Source: Archaeoglobi archaeon JdFR-42
GTDB lineage: Archaea; Halobacteriota; Archaeoglobi; Archaeoglobales; JdFR-42
Length of the DNA: 64,000 nt
Direction: 5' to 3'
Assembly: GCA_002010305.1 (NCBI GenBank)
Contig: MTND01000027.1
Coordinates: 116,930 to 180,929 of the forward strand
Part shown: in pieces, positions 45,381-53,900 of the stretch
How the letters are laid out: every line of letters starts with the position of its first letter
Numbering within the stretch: position 1 is the stretch's first letter
Program-made: the position numbers and the translations under genes
The notes under the pieces: generated by a model
Seen by the model: only the letters and a program-made list of their open reading frames with translations
The model's database searches: none
Told to the model about the DNA's origin: nothing

Positions 45381-47366
45381 TTATACCACCAGTCCTTCTT
45401 TTTCAAGAATCTTCAACACATCATGGAGTTCAAGATCCTCTAGAGTTTCCCGTTTTATCAACCCTGTTTCGGGGTCCCATCCTCTGATTTCATAATATCT
45501 GTCTATCATCTTGTTGAAGGTATCTCTGGTATATATTTCTCCTTTAGCTGGCCCACGAGGTACTTTATCCTTGAAAAATCTCTCTGGAAGAGTATCATCC
45601 TTTCTTCGAATTCCTCTTCGGATGTTAAATGCCCTCTCCACATTAATAATTCGCTTTCCTATTCTGAGCAATTCTTCATAGCTGATGTTCCATCCAGTCA
45701 CAGCCGAAATCCATTCATGATATTTCAGGGAATGCACTTCTCCCTTTAGCTTGAAGTACTTATGAATGAGTTCTGGTACTGGATATTGAGTATAATAACT
45801 TGCATGCATGAACCTGCAAGAACCTATGGAGTCTGTTATTGCTCCCAGTTCTTCATGCCATGCGACCATCTCTGGTTTCCCTCCATATTTTCTCAGATCT
45901 ACTGCTTCTGGATCTCCAAAGAGGTCTTTTCCTATTTCTGGTGGAAGTTTTATCATCTCAAACACAGGATGAGCTCGAAGATGGTCTGATCCTCTGCTCG
46001 CCACTGCATAGGCAAATCCAAATCCTTTGGCAGCCCTAGGATCACATGAAATGGAGTCCATTCCTTTAACATTGGAGGTGTAGTACATTGCTTTCTCAGA
46101 TATGGCTTTCGCAGCAAGATAAGATCCAAGTCCCCCAAGTTCACCTATTTTACCCTCTCTATTGGCAATTTTGTGGATAGCTTCAACCATCGCATCGGCA
46201 TTTCCAAATCTCAAATCAAGACCATCTAGAAACTCGTCATCAATAATACCCTCTTCCCTCCATTCCATAAATGTAGCGATCATATTACCGCAAGACACGG
46301 CATCCATACCGTAATCATTGGCAATCATATTGGCGTGGAATACTGCATCGAAATCGCCTACGCCACATTTACTACCAAAAGCCCCTATAGCCTCAAATTC
46401 AATATTGCCTCTTGTTCCCGCATATTTACCAGTTCGAATAACACCATATCTCTTGCATCTGTTTGGGCATGACATACAGGCTCTTCCAGCAGGAATTGGC
46501 GACTCTTTGACAGAAAATCTATCTCTGAATTCTTCTCCACTTATTTTGTCTGCATCTTCAAAGTAGGATTCTCTGAAATTTCTCGTGGGAAGCCATCCCT
46601 GAGCGTTGCCCCATCCAACACATACCGCAGTCCCAAGAACAGAATGTTCCTGGGTCTTAAATCCAAAGTCGTTCATCAAAGCCAGCCAGCCATCTCTAGC
46701 AACCTCATAATATCTATCCGGATCTGCAACCTCTATAGATCCCGTACCACTGACGCCAATGGCCTTAAGGTTTTTCGACGCCATTACCGTCCCCATTCCG
46801 GCTCTTCCAGCGGCATCCCAGTAATCAAAGATAACAGAGCCATATAACACACCATTTTCTGCTGCTCTGCCTACTGCAGCCACCTTCACATCGTCATGTC
46901 TCTCTTTAAGGACATCAGTGGTCTCAAAGACTCCACTTCCTTTCAGATCTGAGGCATCTCTCAACTCCACATGATCATCTTCTATCAGGAGATACACTGG
47001 TTTTTTAGATCTTCCCACCACCACGATGTTATCATAACCGGCGTATTTCAGCTCTGGAGCAAAATTGGTACCAGCATTGGAGTTTCCGAAAATACCTGTC
47101 AGCGGAGAGAGGGAAGTAACATCTACTCTTCCTGTAGTTAATCCCAGAAGACCATTAACAGGCCCTGTAGCAATCAAAAGCACATTATCCGGGCTCATTG
47201 GGTCAACATCGGGCCCAACGAGATCGAAGAGCAGTCTTCCATTGAGGCCACGTCCTCCAAGAAATCTTTTTACAAGATCCCTGTCCAGTGGTTCCTTTAT
47301 AACTTTCCCTTTTGTCAAATCAACTTTCAGAGTTTGACCTGCATATCCATATAGTTTTTCCATCAT
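45381..47366 (-). CDS. aor: tungsten-containing aldehyde:ferredoxin oxidoreductase
   Basis: A 661-residue AOR-family protein (COG2414). The N-terminal pterin-binding domain has LGGRGLNGRLLFD and GNSNAGTNFAPELKYAGYDNIVVVG. The 4Fe-4S ligands lie in CMSCPNRC and a later Cys in DSIGSCRFM. It would oxidise aldehydes to acids with reduction of ferredoxin. The preceding polyferredoxin gene overlaps its start by four bases and probably takes the electrons. The specificity among AOR, FOR and GAPOR types is not certain; linkage to a phenylacetate-CoA ligase favours aromatic or amino-acid-derived aldehydes. Confidence 0.92.
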   Translation of the reverse strand: MMEKLYGYAGQTLKVDLTKGKVIKEPLDRDLVKRFLGGRGLNGRLLFDLVGPDVDPMSPDNVLLIATGPVNGLLGLTTGRVDVTSLSPLTGIFGNSNAGTNFAPELKYAGYDNIVVVGRSKKPVYLLIEDDHVELRDASDLKGSGVFETTDVLKERHDDVKVAAVGRAAENGVLYGSVIFDYWDAAGRAGMGTVMASKNLKAIGVSGTGSIEVADPDRYYEVARDGWLALMNDFGFKTQEHSVLGTAVCVGWGNAQGWLPTRNFRESYFEDADKISGEEFRDRFSVKESPIPAGRACMSCPNRCKRYGVIRTGKYAGTRGNIEFEAIGAFGSKCGVGDFDAVFHANMIANDYGMDAVSCGNMIATFMEWREEGIIDDEFLDGLDLRFGNADAMVEAIHKIANREGKIGELGGLGSYLAAKAISEKAMYYTSNVKGMDSISCDPRAAKGFGFAYAVASRGSDHLRAHPVFEMIKLPPEIGKDLFGDPEAVDLRKYGGKPEMVAWHEELGAITDSIGSCRFMHASYYTQYPVPELIHKYFKLKGEVHSLKYHEWISAVTGWNISYEELLRIGKRIINVERAFNIRRGIRRKDDTLPERFFKDKVPRGPAKGEIYTRDTFNKMIDRYYEIRGWDPETGLIKRETLEDLELHDVLKILEKEGLVV

Positions 47367-47848
47367 CTGAGATCCCTCGCACGAGCCTGAGCAGCAGCTT
47401 CCTTTCTTGCTATCTTAACCTTCTTTATGGTATCAACATCCAGAGAAGTGGAATAGCTAACAGCTCGAGTAAAACACCATTTCACACACTCTGGATCTCC
47501 TCTGCACAGATCGCACTTAAAAAAGACTTTTTTATCTTCATCAAATCCTATGGCCCCAAAAGGACATGCGATCATGCAACGTTTGCATCCGATACAGATG
47601 TCAGGATCAAGAATCACCGCTTGAGTGTCTTCATCCCTGTATATCGATCTGACAGGGCATACAATCATACATGGGGCATCCTCACAGTGTTCGCATCCAG
47701 TAGGAACATCTATGCCGTCCCTATCAAACTTTACAACCCTTATCCTGGCTTTTGTTGGAGAAAATACACCCTCGTTGATAAAACTGCAGGCCAGCTCACA
47801 CGCTCTGCATCCCGTACATAGGTCTGGGTTAAAGACCAATTTCTTCAA
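47363..47848 (-). CDS. multi-cluster 4Fe-4S ferredoxin (AOR electron-transfer subunit)
   Basis: A 161-residue HycB/DmsB-type polyferredoxin. It has four Cys clusters: CTGCRACELAC, CEHCEDAPCMIVC, CIGCKRCMIAC and CDLCRGDPECVKWC. The TTG start follows GGAGGTG by five bases. Its tail overlaps the AOR start codon (ATGATG), showing translational coupling. It has no Tat signal, so it is cytoplasmic like AOR. Confidence 0.92.
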   Translation of the reverse strand: MKKLVFNPDLCTGCRACELACSFINEGVFSPTKARIRVVKFDRDGIDVPTGCEHCEDAPCMIVCPVRSIYRDEDTQAVILDPDICIGCKRCMIACPFGAIGFDEDKKVFFKCDLCRGDPECVKWCFTRAVSYSTSLDVDTIKKVKIARKEAAAQARARDLR

Positions 47849-47850
47849 TA

Positions 47851-48828
47851 TTACACCTCCAGATCCTTTACATCACAAAACTCAGAAAAGTCCAGTATTT
47901 CCTGAGATATGTGAACCTTAGTGGGGACTCCTGAAGCCCTTAGAATCCCAATTGGCGTTGAAGGGCCTACACATACAAACCCAATTTTATTTACCCCCCT
48001 CGGTGGAACTCCACACACAGGTTCGTCAAGACCTCCTATAGCATGGGCAGGTTTGATATCATGTTCCTCTAGTAATTTCATAATCTCAACAAGTCTTTCT
48101 CGACCAACAAATGGAATTTCCCTGTAAATTCCAAAGACTTCTCCTTCTCCTTCGAAGATCGATTTCTCACTCACTTCAGAAAACATACGCTGTATGAAGA
48201 GATCAAGAGCAGTTATAGACGACTCCTCAAATCCAATCACTTGAGTGAATCTTGTGAGCATGAAATTTGACATCTCTACTGATCCAGCAAATCTGAGAGT
48301 GGAGACGATCCCATTTCTGTATAAAATGGCATCTAAAGTAAAACTGGACAGATAGTATATACCTACCTTACCTTCTTCAATCAATGGAATGTCTCTTGCT
48401 GGGGCCACTCTACTGCTGAAAGCTAGGCCTTTTTTTCCACATCGGTCAAATATCCCGGTAACCTTCTTCAGGCTATTTTTTGGAAAAATAGCCAGATTTG
48501 CAATTACTTTCCCTTCTCCGGTTTCGACATCAAAATTGGAATAAAATATGCATTCATGTATCCTGCTTAGACCATATCCAATCCGATCAGCTATGTTACC
48601 TTTTTCAATCTCTCTGAGACCTTTCTCAGTTATAACTCTACCTTTGAGACCAAAATTCTCTGTCAGTCCCCTTTCATCCAGAATCCTTAGATGGTATCTT
48701 ACTGCCTGTTCAGTAAGATATATCCCCCTTTCCCGAAGTTTATTGGCAATAAATCTCGCTCCAGTAGGTTTTTCCTGTTCAGCAAGAATTTTCAATATTT
48801 CAACAACTTTCCGCTCGATATTGGTCAT
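47851..48828 (-). CDS. NrpR-like (DUF128) transcriptional regulator
   Basis: A 325-residue protein. An N-terminal winged helix (RKVVEILKILAEQEKPTGARFIANKLRERGI, TEQAVRYHLRIL) is followed by one NrpR/DUF128 effector domain (about residues 85-320, GPSTPIGILRASGV). NrpR senses 2-oxoglutarate to repress nitrogen genes in methanogens. Here the gene heads an aldehyde-oxidation operon with two bases before the ferredoxin, so it more likely senses a keto-acid or aldehyde-pathway intermediate. A palindrome about 60 bases upstream is its probable operator. Confidence 0.88.
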   Translation of the reverse strand: MTNIERKVVEILKILAEQEKPTGARFIANKLRERGIYLTEQAVRYHLRILDERGLTENFGLKGRVITEKGLREIEKGNIADRIGYGLSRIHECIFYSNFDVETGEGKVIANLAIFPKNSLKKVTGIFDRCGKKGLAFSSRVAPARDIPLIEEGKVGIYYLSSFTLDAILYRNGIVSTLRFAGSVEMSNFMLTRFTQVIGFEESSITALDLFIQRMFSEVSEKSIFEGEGEVFGIYREIPFVGRERLVEIMKLLEEHDIKPAHAIGGLDEPVCGVPPRGVNKIGFVCVGPSTPIGILRASGVPTKVHISQEILDFSEFCDVKDLEV

Positions 48829-48888
48829 ATTTTCTCTTCTCCTGTTGTTTTATCTGATGTTTACACACTATCTTATTTTAACATTTTT

Positions 48889-48907
48889 TGTAAAGCATAG
48901 CTTTACA
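48889..48907. promoter_or_regulatory. palindromic operator before the AOR operon
   Basis: TGTAAAGCATAGCTTTACA is a perfect inverted repeat, 8-base arms around ATA, in the 100 bp between the CoA-transferase end and the regulator start. On the minus strand it precedes an AT-rich TATA candidate (GTTAAAATAAG, 48869-48882). It is a probable site for the NrpR-like protein. Confidence 0.6.
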
Positions 48908-48928
48908 TGATGAAATGGTACCTGCAAC

Positions 48929-50128
48929 TCAGTGGTTTCCGTTTCCGATTACTCCATCTTCTTTCAGCTTTCTTACTTCTTCTTCAGAGAGACCAAGGAT
49001 GTGAGTGAGGATCCTCTCACTCTGTTCCCCCAATGTTGGTGCCGGATCAAATTCCTCCATCTCACCATGCATCTTCACAGGAGTGCCAAGAGTTTTCACC
49101 CTACCATAGGTTGGATGAAAGAACTCTACTACCATATTCCTCATGCGGATCTGCTCGTCTTTAACCACTTTATCAATGGTGTTGATAGGGGAACACGGTA
49201 CTGCGTACCTGTTCAGGATCTCCAACCATTCATCTGTAGACCTCTCGTGAAATCTTTCCTGTAAAATTGGAATAAGTGCTTCTCTGTTTTCCACCCTTTT
49301 TGAATTATTCAAGAACCTTGGATCATCAACGAGTTTTTCAAGTCCAAGAGCCTTACAGAACCCCTCCCAGATTCTTTCAGTAAACACTGCCACAACTAAG
49401 TAACCATCTCTGGTTTCGAAAGCCTGATATGGTACGATGGATGGATGGCCTGACCCAACTCTTTCTGTAACATAACCTGCACTTAGATAATACTGCACCA
49501 TGTAAGTTAACAAAGAAAATGTACAATCAAGAAGGCTGAGTTCTATTCTGCAACCTTCTCCAGTTCTTTCCCGCTTCTGGAGCGCTGCAAGAACACTTAT
49601 AGCTCCATATAACCCACCAGCCAGATCCCCAATAGGAATCCCCATCCTCACAGGAGCTCTTCCAGGTTCTCCAGTAACACTCATGGCTCCGCTGTAGGCC
49701 TGAATTGCTAGATCAAAAGCAGGATGATCCCTTTTTGGCCCTTCTTCCCCATAAGCGGATATAGAGCAGCATATGATCTTGGGATTTATCTTTTTTAAGG
49801 TCTCATATTCAATTCCAAGTCGAGATAGTACACCTGGTCTAAAATTATCAACTACTACATCAGCCTTTTCGACGAGTTTATAGAATATCTCCCTTCCCTT
49901 ATCGCTTTTCAGATCCAGTGCTAGGCTCTTTTTGTTCCTGTTTATGCTGATGAAATATGCACTCATACCGTCTACGAAAAAGGGGCCTATGTCTCTGGTT
50001 GGGTCTCCATTTTCTGGGTCCTCGATCTTTATAACTTCTGCTCCAAGATCTCCCAAGATCATAGTGGTAAAAGGTCCTGCCAGCATTCGTGTTAGATCTA
50101 GTACAATAACACCATCTAAAGCTTTCAT
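48929..50128 (-). CDS. class III CoA-transferase (CaiB/BaiF/Frc type)
   Basis: A 399-residue protein. DLTRMLAGPFTTMILGDLGAEVIKIE at the N-terminus and HPAFDLAIQAYSGAMSVTG, containing the catalytic Asp, are standard. It moves CoA between acyl-CoA and a free acid. It is the last gene of the mutase/acyl-CoA dehydrogenase/hydantoinase operon, and is probably the step that activates or releases the pathway acid. The substrate is unknown. Confidence 0.92.
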   Translation of the reverse strand: MKALDGVIVLDLTRMLAGPFTTMILGDLGAEVIKIEDPENGDPTRDIGPFFVDGMSAYFISINRNKKSLALDLKSDKGREIFYKLVEKADVVVDNFRPGVLSRLGIEYETLKKINPKIICCSISAYGEEGPKRDHPAFDLAIQAYSGAMSVTGEPGRAPVRMGIPIGDLAGGLYGAISVLAALQKRERTGEGCRIELSLLDCTFSLLTYMVQYYLSAGYVTERVGSGHPSIVPYQAFETRDGYLVVAVFTERIWEGFCKALGLEKLVDDPRFLNNSKRVENREALIPILQERFHERSTDEWLEILNRYAVPCSPINTIDKVVKDEQIRMRNMVVEFFHPTYGRVKTLGTPVKMHGEMEEFDPAPTLGEQSERILTHILGLSEEEVRKLKEDGVIGNGNH

Positions 50129-50138
50129 GGGTCAACCC

Positions 50139-51755
50139 TCAAAAGATGGGGGGCTCTTTAAACACCCCATATTCATCTTTAAGAACCTGAGTTATCTCTC
50201 CTACTGTTGCATAATGTCTAACCGCTTCTATGATATAGGGCATTAGATTTTCGTCTCTTTTTATAGCCTTCTTTAGTTCTTCAAGGCTTTCCTTAACTTT
50301 CAGGTTATTGCGCTCATTTTTAACTTCCTTCAGCCTTTCCAATTGAGTTTTCACAGCAGTCATATCCAGATCATACAGTTCAATTTCTTTTTCTTCCTCT
50401 TCCATTCGATACTTGTTTACCCCCACTTTGACTATTTCACCGGACTGGATTTTCTTTTCCATTTCATATGCCTGTCTGGCGATTTTTGACTGGATGTATC
50501 CTCTCTCTACTGCATTGATCATACCACCCCAACTCTCAACCTCTTCCATTACTTCTATGATCTTCTTCTCCATTTCGTTGGTCAGCCATTCAATGTAATA
50601 TGATCCGCCAAGGGGATCTACTGTATCACATACGCCGGTTTCTTCCATCAGAATCTGCATGGTCCTAAGAGCCAGAAGAGAAGCTTTAGCCGATGGAATG
50701 GTATATGCTTCATCAAAGGTACATAATGCCATGGTTTGAGTTCCGCTGAGAGCCGATACAAGAGCATAATAGGCCCCTCTCACTATATTGTTCTCAGGCT
50801 GCTCGAAAGTCAGTCCAGCTCCTCCTCCCCCAGCGATCATCTTCATTTTCATGGATGCTGAGTTCTTCGCTCCATACTTGTCTCTAATAATTCTGGCCCA
50901 GAGTCTTCGTCCTGCCCTCAACTTGGCAATCTGCTCAAACATATTCCCAAATATGTCGAAATTAAAGGAAAACCTAGGAACAAACTCATCCACTTTCAGA
51001 CCTCTTTCCAAGACTTTATCAATGTATGTCTCAGCAATACTGAAAGCGTAACCCATTTCCTGAGCAGGAGTTGCCCCACTCTCCCTGATGTGGTATCCAC
51101 ACACACTCACAGGATAAACTTTTGGAGCATTTCTGGCACAAAACTCAATAATATCACATACCAGTTTGACAGAAGGCTCCACCGGGAATATCCATGCACC
51201 ACGCCCTATTATCTCTTTGAGAATGTCATTCTGAGGAGTTGCTCTAACATCCTTCAAATCCACTCCCTGCTTCTCAGCCACCACAAAGTACATGGCCAGA
51301 ATTATTGGGGCAGTTGCGTTTATGGTAAGAGACGTGCTTATCTTGTCGATAGGTATACCATCGAAAGCTATTTCCATATCCTTTAAAGTGTCAACAGCCA
51401 TCCCTACTCTGCCCACTTCCCATTTGGCGAGAGGATTATCTGAGTCAAGGCCATTCTGAGTTGGGAGGTCAAAAGCGACATTCAGCGCATTCTGACCGTT
51501 TTCTATCAAAAATTTAAATCGGGAATTTGTATCTTCAGGAGTTCCAAAACCTGAGTACTGTCTCATAGTCCAAGGGCGGTAGCGGTACATGAACTTATGA
51601 ATGCCCCTAGTAAATGGAAACTCTCCCGGATTTCCTATATCTCTTTCATAATCCAGATCTTTAATATCCTCGGGTCGGTAAATGGGTTTAACCTCTATTC
51701 CCGATTCCAGTACAACTTTTCGAAGATCTTTCTCTGTGATTTCTTTTTTCGCCAT
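50139..51755 (-). CDS. methylmalonyl-CoA mutase, large (catalytic) subunit
   Basis: A 538-residue TIM-barrel subunit without the B12 domain, which is a separate gene upstream. RPWTMRQYSGFGTPEDTN holds Tyr67. EIIGRGAWIF holds Arg185. GYHIRESG holds His222. These align in spacing with Tyr89, Arg207 and His244 of Propionibacterium methylmalonyl-CoA mutase. Isobutyryl-CoA mutase has Phe/Gln at the first two, so methylmalonyl-CoA/succinyl-CoA is the favoured pair. No epimerase or MeaB chaperone gene is in the window. Confidence 0.93.
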   Translation of the reverse strand: MAKKEITEKDLRKVVLESGIEVKPIYRPEDIKDLDYERDIGNPGEFPFTRGIHKFMYRYRPWTMRQYSGFGTPEDTNSRFKFLIENGQNALNVAFDLPTQNGLDSDNPLAKWEVGRVGMAVDTLKDMEIAFDGIPIDKISTSLTINATAPIILAMYFVVAEKQGVDLKDVRATPQNDILKEIIGRGAWIFPVEPSVKLVCDIIEFCARNAPKVYPVSVCGYHIRESGATPAQEMGYAFSIAETYIDKVLERGLKVDEFVPRFSFNFDIFGNMFEQIAKLRAGRRLWARIIRDKYGAKNSASMKMKMIAGGGGAGLTFEQPENNIVRGAYYALVSALSGTQTMALCTFDEAYTIPSAKASLLALRTMQILMEETGVCDTVDPLGGSYYIEWLTNEMEKKIIEVMEEVESWGGMINAVERGYIQSKIARQAYEMEKKIQSGEIVKVGVNKYRMEEEEKEIELYDLDMTAVKTQLERLKEVKNERNNLKVKESLEELKKAIKRDENLMPYIIEAVRHYATVGEITQVLKDEYGVFKEPPIF

Positions 51756-51785
51756 TTTATTTCACCTTCCTCCAAAATTGTAAAT

Positions 51786-52235
51786 CTATGATTTATTACC
51801 TCTCAGCAATTGCTGGCAGAAATCTATAATCTCCTCAAATCTCGTACCTACAGGGAACACAGCGGCAACACCCATCTCTTCAAGCCTCTTTATATCCTTC
51901 GGTGGGATGTTGCCCCCTACAATAACTGTGATATCATCTACACCCGCTTCTTCCAGTTTTTCAAGGAGTTCTTTTGACGCTGGGATATGAATACCTGAAT
52001 ACACACTCAACCCGATCACATCCACATCTTCCTGAATGGCAGTATTTACAATGTCATCAATAGTCCGATGTAATCCTGTGTACAGTACTTCGAATCCTGC
52101 ATCTCTTAATGCTAGAGCTATCACTTTTGCACCTCTGTCATGACCATCTAAACCTGGTTTAGCTATCAAGATCCTCAACCTCTTTTTCTGCTCATGCACA
52201 GCATTCATTTCCTTTGATGTCACAACTCCAGTCAC
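51786..52235 (-). CDS. methylmalonyl-CoA mutase, small cobalamin-binding subunit
   Basis: About 149 residues. LRILIAKPGLDGHDRGAKVIA contains the DxHxxG cobalt-ligand motif, and SGIHIPASK and IVGGNIPPKD complete the B12 fold. The track starts at ATG 52268, overlapping the acyl-CoA dehydrogenase. GTG 52235 is better, with GAGGTG six bases before it straddling the previous stop. It pairs with the catalytic subunit that follows. Confidence 0.92.
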   Translation of the reverse strand: MTGVVTSKEMNAVHEQKKRLRILIAKPGLDGHDRGAKVIALALRDAGFEVLYTGLHRTIDDIVNTAIQEDVDVIGLSVYSGIHIPASKELLEKLEEAGVDDITVIVGGNIPPKDIKRLEEMGVAAVFPVGTRFEEIIDFCQQLLRGNKS

Positions 52236-52245
52236 TTTTGACACC

Positions 52246-53388
52246 TCATAATCCGAGTTCTGATCCAATTATTAACTTCAGAATCTCGGAAGTGCCTCCT
52301 CCAATGAGAAGGAATCTAACGTCCCTGTAAAATCTTTCAATGGCATGATCCCTTGAGAATCCATAACTTGCAAAGACCCTCGAACCCTCATCTGCTGCTT
52401 TTACTGCTGCCTCACTGGCAAATAATTTAGCCATACTCGCCTCTTTTATAGGTCTTTTACCCTGGTCAATAAGCCATGCTGCGTAATAGACTAGCCATTT
52501 CGCAGCTTCAAGGTCTGTTGCAACTTCAGCTAGTTTGAATTTTATGGCCTGGAATTTTCCTATAGGTCTTCCAAATTGCACTCTTTCTTTTGCATATTCA
52601 ATGGCATCATTCAGTATTGCAAAGCCAGCACCAAGGCTCAAAGCACCGGTCATAATACGAATTTCTGCAAGAATCTCTCGAAGATACACGTGTCCCATTC
52701 CTTCTTTTTCCCCCAGTAGATAATCAGCAGGTATTCGAACGTCATTGAATACAATCTCAGACGTTTTAGAACCTTTTAATCCCATCTTCTCTATATCTCG
52801 TCCTATTTCAACACCCTCTGTTCCTCTTGGAACGAAAAAGAAGTCGATACCTTTCATTCCATCTCCTTTGCTGGTTCTTGCTGCAACAGTATAAAAATCG
52901 GCCAATGGACCATTGGTAACCCAAGTTTTAACCCCATTGATGACATACTCATCTCCCTCTTTTACTGCTGTGGTTGTAATACTACCCAGATCTGAACCAG
53001 CTCCTGGCTCTGTCATACATATAACTCCTTTTTTCTCCCCTTTGATAGCCGGAATGAGATATTTATCCTTGATTTCTCCATTTCCAAATTTTGCAATAAA
53101 ATGAGTACCCATAAAAGCCTGCATGGTAGCACTTGCAGCAAGACTTAACGACCCTTTCGCGATCTCTTCACAAAAAATACAGAAAGTTACTCTATCTGCG
53201 TTTACACCTCCGTACTCCTCGGGATATCTTAGACCAAAACATCCTAAGTCAGCCAGCCCTTTGAAAAGATCCTCAGGAAATGTATCCTTTTTATCCACAT
53301 CATTGGCTACAGGTTTCACTTTCTTTTCTACATACTCTTGCAAAGTTCTTCTAAATATTTCCTGCTCTTCAGTAAAAGTAAAATCCAT
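52246..53388 (-). CDS. acyl-CoA dehydrogenase
   Basis: About 380 residues. ATG 53388 follows GAGGGGTGA closely; the track uses a GTG three codons earlier. CMTEPGAGSDLGSI, TWVTNGPLADFY and FGRPIGKFQAIKFKLAE are the flavin and substrate motifs. The usual C-terminal catalytic Glu (YEGT) reads IGGGTSEI, while a Glu lies in LAEIRIM. This is the placement found in isovaleryl-CoA and long-chain enzymes, hinting at a branched substrate. It needs ETF, which is not in the window. Confidence 0.92.
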   Translation of the reverse strand: MDFTFTEEQEIFRRTLQEYVEKKVKPVANDVDKKDTFPEDLFKGLADLGCFGLRYPEEYGGVNADRVTFCIFCEEIAKGSLSLAASATMQAFMGTHFIAKFGNGEIKDKYLIPAIKGEKKGVICMTEPGAGSDLGSITTTAVKEGDEYVINGVKTWVTNGPLADFYTVAARTSKGDGMKGIDFFFVPRGTEGVEIGRDIEKMGLKGSKTSEIVFNDVRIPADYLLGEKEGMGHVYLREILAEIRIMTGALSLGAGFAILNDAIEYAKERVQFGRPIGKFQAIKFKLAEVATDLEAAKWLVYYAAWLIDQGKRPIKEASMAKLFASEAAVKAADEGSRVFASYGFSRDHAIERFYRDVRFLLIGGGTSEILKLIIGSELGL

Positions 53389-53393
53389 ACTTA

Positions 53394-53900
53394 TCACCCC
53401 TCTTTTGGTTCAACAACAATCTCACAAAAATCGTCTCCCATAGCAACACATTTGATTTCTTTACTACTGGCACTTCCAAAAAACACTTCCCCAACGCCTG
53501 CAAACACACCCTCAATCAAATGACATACTCCATGATCCGAGATCCCATACTTTTCAGCAAAGGGAGAATTATACACTCTAACAACAATTCTGGTATCATC
53601 ATACTCCCATTCCATCCTACCCCACCCAAGGGCGCCCCCCATGGAACACATGAATTCCATTATTTCTTCTGGTCCGAGATTGAACTCCTCCATGTATCTT
53701 ACAGTGGACAATCTTCCTCCTTCAAAACCTCCCTTAAACATAGCCTCTTTTGCACTTTCACCAGACATGTCTTCAACAGCTTTCTGAAACCCAATTATGG
53801 TCTCCGGGCGAATAAGGAGATATCGGACTCCGCGATACAGCAGAGCCCCATTCTCCCTGTCATATTCCATCTCATCAAGCATGTTTAATTTGTTTTTCAT
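53394..53900 (-). CDS. V4R-domain protein
   Basis: A 168-residue protein of the V4R (vinyl-4-reductase/XylR effector) fold. YNSPFAEKYG, HLIEGVFAGVGEVFFG and a Cys pair (KCVAMGDDFCEIVV) near the C-terminus are typical. V4R domains bind small aromatic or hydrophobic molecules, or porphyrin precursors, and can sense. It overlaps the hydantoinase B gene by four bases and is co-translated. It has no DNA-binding domain, so it is a sensor, chaperone or auxiliary subunit; which one is unknown. Confidence 0.8.
   Translation of the reverse strand: MKNKLNMLDEMEYDRENGALLYRGVRYLLIRPETIIGFQKAVEDMSGESAKEAMFKGGFEGGRLSTVRYMEEFNLGPEEIMEFMCSMGGALGWGRMEWEYDDTRIVVRVYNSPFAEKYGISDHGVCHLIEGVFAGVGEVFFGSASSKEIKCVAMGDDFCEIVVEPKEG

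Noticed and set aside
47312-47821. 169-residue plus-strand frame
   Set aside because: Antisense to the polyferredoxin and the AOR start; the Cys clusters on the other strand show which is real.
50139-51755. Possible change of mutase specificity (Lys near PSVKLV where bacterial enzymes have Arg)
   Set aside because: Counting residues from the active-site Tyr shows that the substrate Arg (Arg207 of the Propionibacterium enzyme) is the one in EIIGRGAW and is conserved. The Lys is at another, non-catalytic position.
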